Numbered from the stretch's first letter, positions 39,814 through 49,456 are shown. The stretch: DNA of 64,000 nucleotides from Planctomyces sp. SH-PL62 (GCF_001610895.1 NZ_CP011273.1:3348001-3412000); one strand, 5' to 3'. Notes: generated by a model from the sequence alone, not told the origin. Program-made: numbers and translations.

Positions 39814-41522
39814 GACGGCAGCCCTCCCGGCATCGTGGGACGAGAGACCGCGGTGAAGAACAGGTGGCGTTCGAGAATCTCGCCGGCGAGGCAAGTCGCG
39901 AACGCCAGGGTCGTCGCCTGGGCGGCCAGGTGCGGTTCCCGACCGACCACGGCCGCCGCCACCGCGGGGAGGACGACGCCGCCGGCGATCCCAAGGAGCC
40001 GTCGGAGCGTGACGATCCGTCGCATCGGTCCGCGGAGCAGCCGGGCGGTCCGGCCGAGTGGGCCGTCCTCGCCCGCCTCGTCGCAGTCGCGCGCCTCGAA
40101 CCGCAGCTTGGCCGCCGTGACCAGCCCGAGCGCGACGGCGAGGGCCGCGAACGGGGCCGCGTCTCGGCCGCTCGCCGGGGCCGGGAGCCAACCGGCCCGA
40201 CCGGCCCCCAGGCACGCCAGCGCCGAGGCCAGCCCGAGCACGGCCGCCGTCCCCGCGAACTTCCACCCCGAGACCGACGCCCGCCAGAACGGCCGACGGA
40301 CCGCGTGGTAGACCATCACCGAGCAAGCCACCCCCGCCGCCCCCGCCGCCGCGACGGCCGCCAGCAGGCCCAGCCTCGCTTCCGGGCGGGCGGCCATCCA
40401 GTCCCCCGCGAGCCAGTCGGCCGCGACGTAGGCCGTCGCGAGCTTCGCGAACAGGCCGAGGGTCGCCACCTCGCGGCTGAGCCACGAGTGCCGCAGCCCG
40501 AGCACCGCCCGGTAAGCATACAGGGGCCGGCCCAGGTGGAGCACGCTCGCGACCAGCCCGACCAGCCCCAGCGCGAGGGAGAGTCGCGCCAGGGCCGGGC
40601 CGGAGAGGCCGTCCTTCGGGTCGGCCAGCCGCGCGGCCAACTCGACGAGGAACCCGCCCGCGGCGAGCTGCGTCAGAACGAGCATCACCGCCAGCGGCGA
40701 GTGCCCGTGCTCCGGGGCCGTCGGGTCGCCCCCCGCCGGCCCCGGCAGGCCGGGCCGGAGCGACGTGAAGCGGGTCGTCGGCCGGGTGTACGACGGGTCG
40801 AACGCCCCGGGCAAGAACGCGCCCGCCTCGGAGTCCGCCCGGACGTCCGCGACGTCCACGACCCGGATGCGGATCGCCTCGTGGGGGCAGGCCTGGACGC
40901 AAGCCGGGGCCTCTCCCTCCTTCAGCCGGTCGGCGCACATGTCGCACTTGCGGACGATGCCCTTGTCCGCGTGGTATTTCGGCACGTCGTACGGGCAGGC
41001 GAGCGTACAGTACTGGCAGCCGATGCACTGGTCGTCGAGGTGCCGCACGATGCCCGTGATCGGCTCCTTTTCGTACGCCTCGACCGGGCACGCCGCCAGG
41101 CAGGCCGGCTCCAGGCAGTGGTGGCAGGCCGTCGTGACGTGCTGGATCACCGGGAGCGCGGCCGTCCCGCCGACCAGCAGGCCGACGTCCCGCCAGGTCT
41201 CTCCCTCGTCCAACCCGTTGAGCGCGTGGCAGGCCGACACGCACGCCTTGCAGCCCGAGCAACGATCGAGGTCCACCTCGAACGCGAGTTGCTGGCCCGG
41301 CCCCGGCGGCCCGGCCGGGAGCAGGGCCGAGTAGAACCGCTCCCCCACTGGCTCGTCCGGCCCGCGATGGAGCCTCGCGAAACGCTCGACGGCGCTCAGG
41401 TCGCCCTGCTCGGCGAGGAGCGAGTCGACCAGTCGGTCGTCCCGCCGCCCGCCGACCCCGGCCTCGGACCGGTCGACCCGCTCGGCGAGCTTCAGGGACG
41501 TACCTTCATCGACGAAGCGCAT
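39810..41522 (-). CDS. fused DmsB-DmsC type electron-transfer and membrane-anchor subunit
   Basis: 570 residues from the ATG at 41520-41522 (GAGGAG eight bases upstream). The first half is a four-cluster ferredoxin of the DMSO-reductase B type: [78 protein letters not shown] then ACPHEAI. The second half has about eight hydrophobic helices of the DmsC anchor ([20 protein letters not shown]). It should pass electrons, probably from quinol, to NasA, whose start codon overlaps its stop. This differs from ferredoxin- or flavodoxin-linked NasA. First gene of the nitrate operon. Confidence 0.88.
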   Translation of the reverse strand: MRFVDEGTSLKLAERVDRSEAGVGGRRDDRLVDSLLAEQGDLSAVERFARLHRGPDEPVGERFYSALLPAGPPGPGQQLAFEVDLDRCSGCKACVSACHALNGLDEGETWRDVGLLVGGTAALPVIQHVTTACHHCLEPACLAACPVEAYEKEPITGIVRHLDDQCIGCQYCTLACPYDVPKYHADKGIVRKCDMCADRLKEGEAPACVQACPHEAIRIRVVDVADVRADSEAGAFLPGAFDPSYTRPTTRFTSLRPGLPGPAGGDPTAPEHGHSPLAVMLVLTQLAAGGFLVELAARLADPKDGLSGPALARLSLALGLVGLVASVLHLGRPLYAYRAVLGLRHSWLSREVATLGLFAKLATAYVAADWLAGDWMAARPEARLGLLAAVAAAGAAGVACSVMVYHAVRRPFWRASVSGWKFAGTAAVLGLASALACLGAGRAGWLPAPASGRDAAPFAALAVALGLVTAAKLRFEARDCDEAGEDGPLGRTARLLRGPMRRIVTLRRLLGIAGGVVLPAVAAAVVGREPHLAAQATTLAFATCLAGEILERHLFFTAVSRPTMPGGLPS

Positions 41523-41817
41523 GGACGCCACTCCTCGCGGACGGTTGGGTCGACCCGACGACGGGTCGACAGGGTTGCAACCGGTCGGGAGAGGAGCCGG
41601 TCGGCCTTCGACTGCCAGCCCTGGAAAGCAGCGGGGATGCCAGTCAGCGAAAGGCGGCCCCCTTTTGCGGAATCACGAAGGGCCTGGCGATCCACCCTTC
41701 GCCAAACCGAAGGGTGAAGCCCTCGCAATGCCGATGGGCCTGTTCGCGGGGCTGGCAGTCGTGCCAGAAATCCAGGCGGTGCGTTCGGCGGGAACCAGAC
41801 GCGGTTCGGCGGCCGAA

Positions 41818-42465
41818 TCAGGCCGATCGGGAGGGCGGGTCCGCAGGGCGGCTTTCGGATGCGGCCTCCAGGCCGATCGCGATCCGGAGCAGGTCGGGGA
41901 GCGAGCCGACGCCGAGCTTGCGCATCAGGCTGGCGCGGCGGAGCTCGACGGCCCGGGGGGTGATCTCCAGGAGCCTGGCGATCTCCTTGTTCGGCCGACC
42001 GTCCCGGATCATCGCCAGGACTTCGCATTCTTTGGTGGTCAGGGAGCCGAGCCGCGCCCGGACCGCTTCGGTCGCGGATCGTCGCTCAAGGCGGGCTCCG
42101 TCGTCGCGGAGGGCGCGCTGGATCTTCTCCAGGAGCACCTGGCCGTTGAACGGCTTCTCAAGGAACTCGGCCGCGCCCGACTTCATCGCCCGGACCGCCA
42201 TCGGTACGTCGGCGTGGGCTGTGATGAACAGCACAGGGATCTCCAGACCGCGCGCGGAGAGGTCCTCGAACAGATCGAGCCCGCCCGTCCCCGGCATGCG
42301 GACGTCCAGCACCAGGCAGGTGGGGCCGTCCTCGGCGTAGCCGCGGGCGAACTCCTCGGCCGACGCATAGGTCAAGGCCCGGAGGCCGACCGTCTTCAGC
42401 AGCCAACGCAGCGAGTCTCGCATGTCGGGGTCGTCATCCACGATGTGAACCGTCGGCTCGCTCAT
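41818..42465 (-). CDS. FixJ/NarL-type response regulator, probable nitrate regulator
   Basis: 215 residues from the ATG at 42463-42465. Receiver domain: VHIVDDDPDMRDSLRWLL (acidic pocket), CLVLDVRMPGTGGLDLFEDL (phosphorylated Asp near residue 54), LFITAHADVPMAVRAMKSGA and EFLEKPFNGQVLLEKI. LuxR-type helix-turn-helix: LTTKECEVLAMIRDGRPNKE then IARLLEITPRAVELRR. Its start lies inside the sensor kinase 3' end (32-bp overlap), so the two are co-translated. About 295 bp before dmsBC on the same strand: the likely activator of the nitrate operon. Confidence 0.88.
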   Translation of the reverse strand: MSEPTVHIVDDDPDMRDSLRWLLKTVGLRALTYASAEEFARGYAEDGPTCLVLDVRMPGTGGLDLFEDLSARGLEIPVLFITAHADVPMAVRAMKSGAAEFLEKPFNGQVLLEKIQRALRDDGARLERRSATEAVRARLGSLTTKECEVLAMIRDGRPNKEIARLLEITPRAVELRRASLMRKLGVGSLPDLLRIAIGLEAASESRPADPPSRSA

Positions 42466-43906
42466 GATCGGGCGGGGCGGCCGGCAGCCGGACCCGGAAG
42501 GTCGTCTCTCCTCCCGGCACCGACTCGACGAAAATCCGCCCCTGGTGGGCCTCCACAATCGTGCGACAGATCGCCAGTCCCATGCCCATGCTATTGGCAC
42601 GAGTGCTGAAATAGGCATCAAAAATCACGGGCAGCCGGTCGGGCGAGATGCCCTCCCCGTTGTCGCGAACACCGAATTCGACCCCCCCCTCATCGGACGA
42701 CTTCGTCCACATAACGAGCGTGGGGGTCGAGGGTTGCGACAGGGCGAGCGAGTCCAGGGCGTTGCGGGCGAGGTTGACCAACACCTGCTGGATCTGTACC
42801 GGATCGCCAAGAAGACAGGGCAATTCGGGTGCCAGCTCCAGGCGGAGGGCGACGCCGGTCCGCTGGATCGCGCCCCCCAGGATCTCCCTCGCGTCGTCGA
42901 CGAGCGCGTTCGCCTCGAAGGGCTCACGCCTCGGCCCCTGCCGCGTGACGAACCGCCGCACCTGTTCGATGATCCGGCCGGCGCGCATCGCGGCGGCCTG
43001 GAGGCGCCGGAGCGCCTCGCGGATCTCGTCGACGGCCGGGTTCGGGGCGGCCAGGGCGGCCAGGCAGCCCTCGGCGTAGTTGGAGACGGCCCCGAGCGGC
43101 TGATTCAGCTCGTGGGCCAGCGCCGACGCCATCTCCCCAGCCGCGCTCGTCCGATCGGCGTGGCTGAGCCGCGCGAGAAGCTCCCCGTGCCTCTCCCTTG
43201 CCGCCTCCAACTCGCAGGTGCGCTCGCGGACCCGGGCCTCCAACTCGTCGCGCGCCCGTCCCTGCTCGTCGAGCTGGCTGCGGATCAGCCCGACCGCCGG
43301 GCGGAGGATGAAACGGCCGATGGCGACGAGGCCCCCCACGGTCAAGCCGGCGAGCGCCCAGCCGATTCGACGAAACCGCTCGACCCGCCCCCGCGCCTCG
43401 GCTTCGTAGAGCCCGACGACGTGGTCCATGCCCCGGAGGTATTCCGCCTCGTGGTCGAGGATGACGGCCAGGTCCACACGCCTCGCTGCGGCGTCGCGCG
43501 GAACGGCCGCCTCGGGTCCGACCAGGCGCTTCGCGGCGTCCTGGATCGCGGTGAAATGCGGCTCCAACGCGGCCAGGCCGTCCCGTACAAGCCGATCCTC
43601 CCCGTCCCCCGCCTCGTCGTCGAGCAACCCCTTGTGCGCGGTCGACCACGAGGCGAGGACCTGCCTCATCTCGTCGCTCGCCGCGCCCGCCCGCTCGTCG
43701 CCGCGGTCGGCTGCGAGGGCAGCCTTCGCCAGCCGCTGGCTGAGCATCCGCTGGCGGCCGGCCGAGTTGATCAACGTCGCGTCGGTCGACAGCCGCACCA
43801 GGGAGGGCTGGACCAACGCCTGATTGCCGAAGACCAGGAAGCCGACGACCGCCAGCGCGAGGCGATACTTGTTCCCCAGGATCTTCGCGACGTCTTCGCT
43901 CGGCAT
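42434..43906 (-). CDS. sensor histidine kinase with PilJ/NarX-like sensory domain
   Basis: 490 residues from the ATG at 43904-43906. Membrane segment 1 (LALAVVGFLVFGNQALV) is followed by a periplasmic part beginning TLINSAGRQRMLSQRLAKAA, the conserved first helix of the PilJ-type domain. This corresponds to the nitrate-binding P-box region of NarX/NarQ. A second membrane helix (IGWALAGLTVGGLVAIGRFI), a coiled linker and a FixL-like kinase core follow: His in ASALAHELNQPLGAVSNYAE, N box LVNLARNALDSLAL, G boxes VRDNGEGISPDRLP and NSMGMGLAICRTIVEAHQG. Likely senses nitrate or nitrite and phosphorylates the regulator at 41818. Confidence 0.85.
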   Translation of the reverse strand: MPSEDVAKILGNKYRLALAVVGFLVFGNQALVQPSLVRLSTDATLINSAGRQRMLSQRLAKAALAADRGDERAGAASDEMRQVLASWSTAHKGLLDDEAGDGEDRLVRDGLAALEPHFTAIQDAAKRLVGPEAAVPRDAAARRVDLAVILDHEAEYLRGMDHVVGLYEAEARGRVERFRRIGWALAGLTVGGLVAIGRFILRPAVGLIRSQLDEQGRARDELEARVRERTCELEAARERHGELLARLSHADRTSAAGEMASALAHELNQPLGAVSNYAEGCLAALAAPNPAVDEIREALRRLQAAAMRAGRIIEQVRRFVTRQGPRREPFEANALVDDAREILGGAIQRTGVALRLELAPELPCLLGDPVQIQQVLVNLARNALDSLALSQPSTPTLVMWTKSSDEGGVEFGVRDNGEGISPDRLPVIFDAYFSTRANSMGMGLAICRTIVEAHQGRIFVESVPGGETTFRVRLPAAPPDHERADGSHRG

Positions 43907-44065
43907 GGGATCGAGGCCCTGATGGGATTGGCGCGGTCGCCGGATGAGGCGACCCGGCATGATCTTAACCGAAACGACCGGGTCGGCTTCCGCCCGATCT
44001 CGCCGCGCCGTCGGACGGCCCGGTCGTCCTTGCTTCCGGGGCGTCGACCTCTAACTCGAATTTTA

Positions 44066-45035
44066 GAGCGGTTTTTCGTTGAATGCGGCGATTGACGCGG
44101 TTGTCCCTGGGCGGCTATGGAGGGCCACCTGAGAGGAAAGCCTACTCAACCGACCTCCGTGAGCGGGTCGTCGCGGCGTGCGACGCCGGCGACGCCGCCC
44201 GCTTCTCGGTCGGCGTCGCCTGGATCCGCAAGCGGATGCGGCGGCGTCGCGAGACCGGCTCGATCGGGCCCAGGCCGCACGGCGGCGGCCGCGCCCGGGC
44301 GTTCGACGCCGAGGCCGAACGCCGGCTCCGCGAGGCGGTCCTGGCCGCCGGCGTCTCGTGCCGCGTCTCGGCGGTGCATCGGGCCCTGAAGCGTCCGGGG
44401 GCCGCTCGCGAGAAAAGTCGCGGCGGGCGTCCGAGCAGGACCGTCCCGAGCCGACGGCCGAGCGGGCCGCCTGGCGCGACGAGTTCGCGGGGGTCGATCC
44501 GGCTCGGCCGGTCTTCATCGACGAGACGGGCGCGAGCACGGCCATGGACCGGACGCACGGCCGAGCCCCCGGCGGCGTGCGGGTCGGCGGCCCGGCGCCG
44601 CACGGCCGCTGGAAGGTCGTCGCGCTCGCGGAGGCCGTCCGCCCGGGCGGCGTGGGGGCCTTGGACGGGGCGACCGACTCGGCCGCGTTCGAGACCTACG
44701 TCGAGCGACGCCCGGCCCCGACGCCGAGGCCCGGCGACGTCGTGATCCTCGACGACTGGCCGTGCCGCAAGACGGCCGAGGCCGCCCGACCGATCGCCGC
44801 GGCCGGGGCCGAACCGCGCTTCCTGCCGCCGTACGGCCCCGACCTGAATCCGATCGAGCGGATGTCCTCCAAGCTCAAGGCCTGGCTGCGGTAGGTGAAA
44901 ACACGGGCGGGCGACGGCCTGATCGGGGCGATGGGCGACGCCGTGCGGGAGGTCCGCCCCGCCGACGTCGTCGGCTGGTTCCGCCATGGCGGATACCAGG
45001 CCCGATCAAGCGACACACTCGACAAAAAACCGCTC
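44066..45035 (+). mobile_element. IS630-family element, degenerate copy 2
   Basis: 970 bp with inverted ends GAGCGGTTTTTCGT (44066) and GAGCGGTTTTTTGT (inverted at 45035), each beside TA (44064-44065 and 45036-45037). orfA runs from 44083 (HTH part RERVVAACDAGDAARFSVGV) to the GAGAAAAGTCGC site. A -1 slip leads to orfB with FIDETG, VILDDWP and NPIERM. Compared with copy 1 it has three short in-frame deletions between small direct repeats, including part of the helix-turn-helix region. It shares the TAG after LKAWLR. Ends intact, transposase probably dead. Confidence 0.8.
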
Positions 45036-45228
45036 TAAAGCGCAAGGCGACGTCCTCCAGCTTACCATCATGCGGGGAGTCGATCTCTCCAGCGGACATG
45101 GCGGGTGCTGCTCGATGGGAACCTGAGACATCACTTCCATCGAGCACTCCGGCAATCCGCCAGTCCCCGCCCCATTCGTCGAGGGCGGTCGACCGGTTCG
45201 ACCAGTAGTCGTCATCGACTGCGTTCAT
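45036..45228 (-). pseudogene. hypothetical gene cut by IS630
   Basis: A frame from the ATG at 45226-45228 reads MNAVDDDYWSNRSTALDEWG, then GDWRIAGVLDGSDVSGSHRA and GEIDSPHDGKLEDVALRF, ending at the IS630 boundary. Acidic, coding-like composition, not recognised. Joining across the IS to 44063 and below gives no sensible continuation. The start region, including the ATG, lies in a 28-bp tandem duplication. Confidence 0.4.
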
Positions 45229-45268
45229 GCCCGGCTCAGTCATCGACTGCGTTCATGCCCGGCTCAGT
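45213..45268. repeat. 28-bp tandem duplication
   Basis: The 28 bases at 45213-45240 (beginning CATCGACTGCGTTCATGCCC) are repeated exactly at 45241-45268. The unit carries the start codon of the truncated hypothetical gene. Since 28 is not a multiple of three, only the left copy gives the open frame. Probably a slippage event. Confidence 0.85.
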
Positions 45269-45409
45269 AGATTGTGGGTCTGTTGCAGGGCTGGCAAGAA
45301 TTTGGTAAGAGCCAGGGCCGTGCGACGACTACGCGACCCGTGCCGGTGAGACCCGACCGTCGCGCGTTTCGCTTTCTGAAGCACGGCGTTTCGTCGCCAA
45401 ACCCTTGCC

Positions 45410-45497
45410 GCCCGAGTGCGGCCCGCTGAGTCGGCTCTGGGGACCTAAAATCCTCTGGGCGGGGACGCCCGTGTGGGTTCGAATCCCACCGACGAGA
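45410..45497 (+). pseudogene. degenerate tRNA-Leu(TAA)-like sequence
   Basis: The 3' half looks like a tRNA-Leu: anticodon stem GGGGA/TCCTC around loop CCTAAAA (anticodon TAA, but C instead of T at position 33), a long variable arm GGGCG/CGCCC, and a perfect T arm GTGGG-TTCGAAT-CCCAC ending at 45489. A leucine-type 5' start GCCCGAGTG is present at 45410, but the following 3' acceptor strand (CGACGAG) does not pair with it and the D arm is not recognisable. It may be a recombined or decayed tRNA, perhaps another attachment-site relic. Confidence 0.45.
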
Positions 45498-45547
45498 TCA
45501 GAGTTACGGCAAACCTCGGCAACCGAAAATCTCCCAGCGGTGTTTCG

Positions 45548-46978
45548 CTACTTCACTTGGGTCTCGATCCGGGCTTCGTCCGCCAGCCGCCGGACGGCGT
45601 CGACGACGACGTCCTGGACTCGAGGCTCGAAGAAGCCGACCATGGGACTCAGGTTCCGACTCCACGCCCAGAGCGTCACGCCGATCGCCTCGTGGCCGCC
45701 CTCCTCGACGACCCGCGCCGTCGGCAGGTAGCCGAAACAGTCGTTGTTGTATCCGGCGACCCAGAGCCCATCCGGGCCGAGGGCCTTGCGTAGCAACGTC
45801 GCGTACTCGGCCACCGGCTCGCCCGGCAGCGCCGCCAGCGTCAGGCTCTTGCCGAACCGCCAGACCGCCACGGGCGCCGTGTAGCGGGTCGGCAAGCGTT
45901 CGCCCGCGTCCAGGACCTCCAGCATGTGTCGGGCTTGCCACGCCTGGAAGTTGGGACGATCCAGGTATCCCTCGATCTGCTTGCGGGACAACTGTTGCAG
46001 CGGCAGATCCACCTGCGCGTAGGCGACCTGGAGCGGCCCGTCCACGGCTGCCAGCGGCCCGTCGAGCACTTGGCAGACCTCGCGGCCCAGCGCCTCGCCG
46101 TGCGTCCGGGCCTGTTCGATCGCGCCGCGCGGCTCCGGGTTGGCGTCCCCGCCGCAACCGGCCAGGAACAGGGCCGTCGCGCCCGGATGACGCGCCTCGA
46201 CGACGGCGCGGGCGTAGCCGGGGTAGTCGGCGCTGATGACGTTCCCGGTGCCGGCCGCCACCGCGTGGCAGGCGCAGCCGAAGACCACGGCCAGGGGCTT
46301 CCCTTCCGGCGAATCGACCCGCAGGACGGGGACCGCGTCATCCACCGGGGCGTCCGGGTTGGGCGCCATGACGACCCCTTCGGGCTTCGGAAGCCGGCGG
46401 CTGGTGGGGACGTTCGTGCGGCCGGCCGCCCAGGAGAGCCGTGCCGGCCGCAAGGCGGCGAGGGCCCGCTCCACCAGGTCGACGAGCTGATCCTGCAGCC
46501 GGCGGGTGTAGGCGGCCGTCGCCTCGGCCTGCTCGGGCGTCATGTCCGGGTGGGCGACGTTGAGCGTCAGGTTCGGATCGAGGCTGACGACCGGCCCGGT
46601 GTGGGTGTGCGAGGCGTTGAAGATCAGCCGCTCTGGACCCAGCCCCGTCCGCTCGGCGATCCGGCGCGTCACGGCGTCGGTGACGACGGCGGACTGGAAG
46701 CCGACCAGGTCGGCCGCGACGACCACCGCGCGGCGGCCCCGCGCGTCCTCCAGGGCCAGCGCGCGGGCCGACAGCTCGTCGGAGACCCCTTCGAACGGCC
46801 CCTTGCGGTCGGTGTAGCCGAGCAGGACCAGGGGCCGCTCGGGCGTGATCGCGACCGTGGCCGTCCCGGCTTTCCAGGACGGAGGCGGTCCCCCGTCGTC
46901 GAAACCCCGACTCGCCGGAACCTCGACGACCAGCATCATAAGCCCGACCACGACCGTTCGACGGAGTCTTCTCATCAT
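45548..46978 (-). CDS. neutral/alkaline ceramidase-like secreted hydrolase
   Basis: 476 residues from the first of two adjacent ATG codons (46978) with GAGGAG upstream. Signal peptide MMRRLRRTVVVGLMMLVVEV then PASRG. The body matches the N-terminal domain family of neutral ceramidases (PF04734): GTATVAITPERPLVLLGYTD, LIFNASHTHTGPVVS (His pair expected to bind zinc), VFGCACHAVAAGTGNVISAD and LFLAGCGGDANPEPRG. The Ig-like C-terminal domain of true ceramidases is absent. Such short secreted relatives are common in planctomycetes and their real substrates are mostly unknown. Divergent from the DUF1501 gene. Confidence 0.8.
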   Translation of the reverse strand: MMRRLRRTVVVGLMMLVVEVPASRGFDDGGPPPSWKAGTATVAITPERPLVLLGYTDRKGPFEGVSDELSARALALEDARGRRAVVVAADLVGFQSAVVTDAVTRRIAERTGLGPERLIFNASHTHTGPVVSLDPNLTLNVAHPDMTPEQAEATAAYTRRLQDQLVDLVERALAALRPARLSWAAGRTNVPTSRRLPKPEGVVMAPNPDAPVDDAVPVLRVDSPEGKPLAVVFGCACHAVAAGTGNVISADYPGYARAVVEARHPGATALFLAGCGGDANPEPRGAIEQARTHGEALGREVCQVLDGPLAAVDGPLQVAYAQVDLPLQQLSRKQIEGYLDRPNFQAWQARHMLEVLDAGERLPTRYTAPVAVWRFGKSLTLAALPGEPVAEYATLLRKALGPDGLWVAGYNNDCFGYLPTARVVEEGGHEAIGVTLWAWSRNLSPMVGFFEPRVQDVVVDAVRRLADEARIETQVK

Positions 46979-47160
46979 CTGGCTCCTCAAGTTCAGGGGA
47001 CCGCCAGCATACCGACTCCCGCCGCCGGGGGCACGGACGGTGTCGATGTCGGGACGATGGCGCTGAGGCCGCTGGATCGCCGGCGGCGAATGAGCTAGGC
47101 TGGTGGCGATCGGCGTCGCGTGGACTCCGAGCTTCCGGTTCATCCTGACGGGAATGGTCC

Positions 47161-48552
47161 ATGTCTTACGCAGCCGGAGCGGGCTCTCGCCGAGAATTCC
47201 TGAGGGCGGGGCTGGCGGGCATGGGGTCTCTGTCGCTCTCGGGGCTGCTCCAGCTCAGGGCGCAGGCCGCCCCGACGCGGGAGCGGAAGGCCGTGATCCT
47301 CGTCTGGCTCAGGGGCGGGTGCAGCCACCTGGACACGTACGATCCGAAGCCGGACGCCCCGTCGGAGTTCCGCGGGCCGTTCGCGACGCTGGACACCAAG
47401 ACGAGCGGCCTGCGCCTGTCCGAGTTGCTCCCCCTCCAGGCCGCGATCTCGGACAAGCTCACCGTCTTGCGCTCCATGGCGCACACGGGAGGGGGGCACC
47501 CGGCCGGGTCGCTCCAGCTGCTCACGGGCGATCCCGACCCCCAGGACAAGGCCGGCCCGGCCTTCCCGGATGTGCTCGCGGTGGCGAACTACCTCGGGAA
47601 GCGCGAGGACCGGGCGCTGCCGAACTACGTCGGGGTCAATCCCATCCACGGCTACGACGGCTTCCGCATCGCCGGCCCGGCGTTCCTGGGCTCGACTTAC
47701 GAGCCGTTCGCCGTGATGGGAGACCCGTCCGCCCCGGACTTCCGCGTCAATTTCGGCGACGCCGCGGCGGCCGACCGCCTGCGGGACAGGGCGAGACTCC
47801 GCAGCACGTTCGACGACCTCCGGCGTTCGCTGGATCGGTCCGAGATCGAGAGGACCATGGACGATTTTCAGGCCCGCGCCCTCAACCTCATGACCAGCCC
47901 GGAGGCCGCCACGGCGTTCGACCTCTCTCGCGAGGACCCGAAGCTGCGGGACCGCTACGGCCGCCATGCCTGGGGCCAGCAGTGCCTCATGGCGCGTCGG
48001 CTCGTCGAGGCGGGGGTCGACCTCGTCACCACGACCTTCGACGGGCCGCTCTGCGGCCGGGTCGCGAACTGGGACGACCACGCCGTCAACCACCACGTCT
48101 TCGACGCCCTCAAGTTCCGCGCCCCGTATTTCGACCAGGCGGTCTCGGCCCTGATCCAGGACGTCCACGACCGGGGGCTCCAGGACCGAGTGCTGGTCAT
48201 CGTCACGGGCGAATTCGGCCGCACGCCCCGCATCTCGTACGTCGCGAGCAGCGGGGGCGGCGTGGCGAGCGCCCCGGCGGGGACGACCCAGCCGGGCCGG
48301 GATCACTGGAACCGGGCGAACTCCATGATCTGGTCGGGGGGCGGCATCGAAGGCGGCCGCGTGATCGGCGCGACGGACAGCCGCGGCGAGGACGTGGTGG
48401 ATCGTCGCGTCGGGCCTCACGACTTCCTGGCGACCGTCTATCGCCACCTTGGGATCGATTACGAACGGATCACCATCCCCGACCGTCTAGGGCGACCCAT
48501 CCCGATCGTCTCCAACGGCCAGGCGATCCCGGAGCTGGTCTCGAGGTCCTAG
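47161..48552 (+). CDS. DUF1501 protein with Tat-type leader
   Basis: 463 residues. The N terminus GSRREFLRAGLAGMGSLSLS is a twin-arginine-like signal. Family blocks are AVILVWLRGGCSHLDTYDPK, VLRSMAHTGGGHPAGSLQLL, GRHAWGQQCLMARRLVEAGV, VIVTGEFGRTPRI and RVIGATDSRGEDV near the end, a sulfatase/alkaline-phosphatase-like fold. DUF1501 proteins are very numerous in planctomycetes, usually paired with DUF1549/DUF1553 genes; no partner is present here. The stop at 48550-48552 is followed within six bases by the second IS5 copy. Confidence 0.88.
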   Translation: MSYAAGAGSRREFLRAGLAGMGSLSLSGLLQLRAQAAPTRERKAVILVWLRGGCSHLDTYDPKPDAPSEFRGPFATLDTKTSGLRLSELLPLQAAISDKLTVLRSMAHTGGGHPAGSLQLLTGDPDPQDKAGPAFPDVLAVANYLGKREDRALPNYVGVNPIHGYDGFRIAGPAFLGSTYEPFAVMGDPSAPDFRVNFGDAAAADRLRDRARLRSTFDDLRRSLDRSEIERTMDDFQARALNLMTSPEAATAFDLSREDPKLRDRYGRHAWGQQCLMARRLVEAGVDLVTTTFDGPLCGRVANWDDHAVNHHVFDALKFRAPYFDQAVSALIQDVHDRGLQDRVLVIVTGEFGRTPRISYVASSGGGVASAPAGTTQPGRDHWNRANSMIWSGGGIEGGRVIGATDSRGEDVVDRRVGPHDFLATVYRHLGIDYERITIPDRLGRPIPIVSNGQAIPELVSRS

Positions 48553-48554
48553 GC

Positions 48555-49400
48555 CTAGGTTCTGTCTGACGGCTCGATGAGCCGGAAGCAACGGCGGATC
48601 ATGGCGAGCTTGACCATGGCCAGGAAGTTGACCGCGAGCTTCTCGAACCGGGTCGCCAGGCGGCGGTTCTCCTTCAGCCAGAGGATGCACCGCTCGACGA
48701 TGTTTCGTCGGCGGTAGGCCCCGGCGTCGAACTTCGGGTTCCTCCGCTGGTCCTTGCGGGTCGGGATCACCGCCTTGATCCCCCGCCGTCGCAGGTAGCG
48801 GCGGATGCGCCGATAGCTATACCCCTTGTCGCCGGCCAGGCGGCGGGGCCGCCGTCGCGGCCGGCCCCGGCCCGGCCGCTTGATCCGCACCGCCTCCAGG
48901 GCCGGCTCCAGGGACTTCGATTCGTGGGCCCGGCCCGCCGTGACGACGGCCGAGAGCGGGACGCCGCCGGAGTCGACGACCAGGTGGAGCTTCGTCCCGA
49001 AGCCGCCGCGGGAGCGGCCGAGGGCGTGGTCGGCCGGCTCGGCCGTCCCCCTTTTCCCCCCGGCCCCGGCGGCCGCGCGGCTCGCCCGGATGGAGGTCCC
49101 GTCGACGCACCAGAGGTCGAAGTCGATCCGCCCCGAGGCGTCCAGCTCCAGGTGGAGCCGCTCCAGGATTCGGTCGATGGTCCCGTCTCGGGCCCAGCGG
49201 TTGAAGCGGTCGTAGACGCTCTTCCACTTCCCGTAACGCTCCGGGAGCTCCCGCCACTGGGCCCCCGTGTGGAGGATCCAGAGGACGCCGTCGAGGGTCG
49301 TCCGGTGGTCGTTCCAGCGACCCCCCGGCCTCCCGACCGGCGGCAGAAGGTCGGCGATCAGGGTGAATTCCTCATCCTTCAACTCGTAGCGACGCGTCAT
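48555..49400 (-). CDS. IS5-family transposase (copy 2)
   Basis: Encodes the same 281-residue protein as the frame at 10383-11228, residue for residue, with the complete DDE set (VDGTSIRAS, AGDKGYSYR, NIVERCILWLKE). The stop TAG again comes from the CTAG target duplication at 48555-48558, not from the element. Confidence 0.9.
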   Translation of the reverse strand: MTRRYELKDEEFTLIADLLPPVGRPGGRWNDHRTTLDGVLWILHTGAQWRELPERYGKWKSVYDRFNRWARDGTIDRILERLHLELDASGRIDFDLWCVDGTSIRASRAAAGAGGKRGTAEPADHALGRSRGGFGTKLHLVVDSGGVPLSAVVTAGRAHESKSLEPALEAVRIKRPGRGRPRRRPRRLAGDKGYSYRRIRRYLRRRGIKAVIPTRKDQRRNPKFDAGAYRRRNIVERCILWLKENRRLATRFEKLAVNFLAMVKLAMIRRCFRLIEPSDRT

Positions 49401-49456
49401 CGCGGCCTCCTTGGGGAAGCCGCCATGGTAACGCTCTACGAGCCGTCAGACAGAAC
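48559..49456 (-). mobile_element. IS5-family element, copy 2
   Basis: Same 898-bp element as at 10387-11284, with perfect GTTCTGTCTGACGGCTCG ends and CTAG on both sides (48555-48558 and 49457-49460). Inserted six bases after the DUF1501 stop, so no gene is broken. The identity of the two copies across the whole transposase points to recent movement. Confidence 0.9.

Noticed and set aside
33725-40311. Very long plus-strand open frames (33725-35635, 35651-37891, 38008-40311) opposite the nitrate genes
   Set aside because: They mirror strong minus-strand genes, are Arg/Gly/Pro-rich and show no motif; typical antisense frames in GC-rich DNA.
37669-41262. 1197-codon minus frame covering nasA and most of the dmsBC region
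   Set aside because: The part upstream of 39813 is an out-of-frame shadow of the DmsBC gene; nasA starts at 39813.
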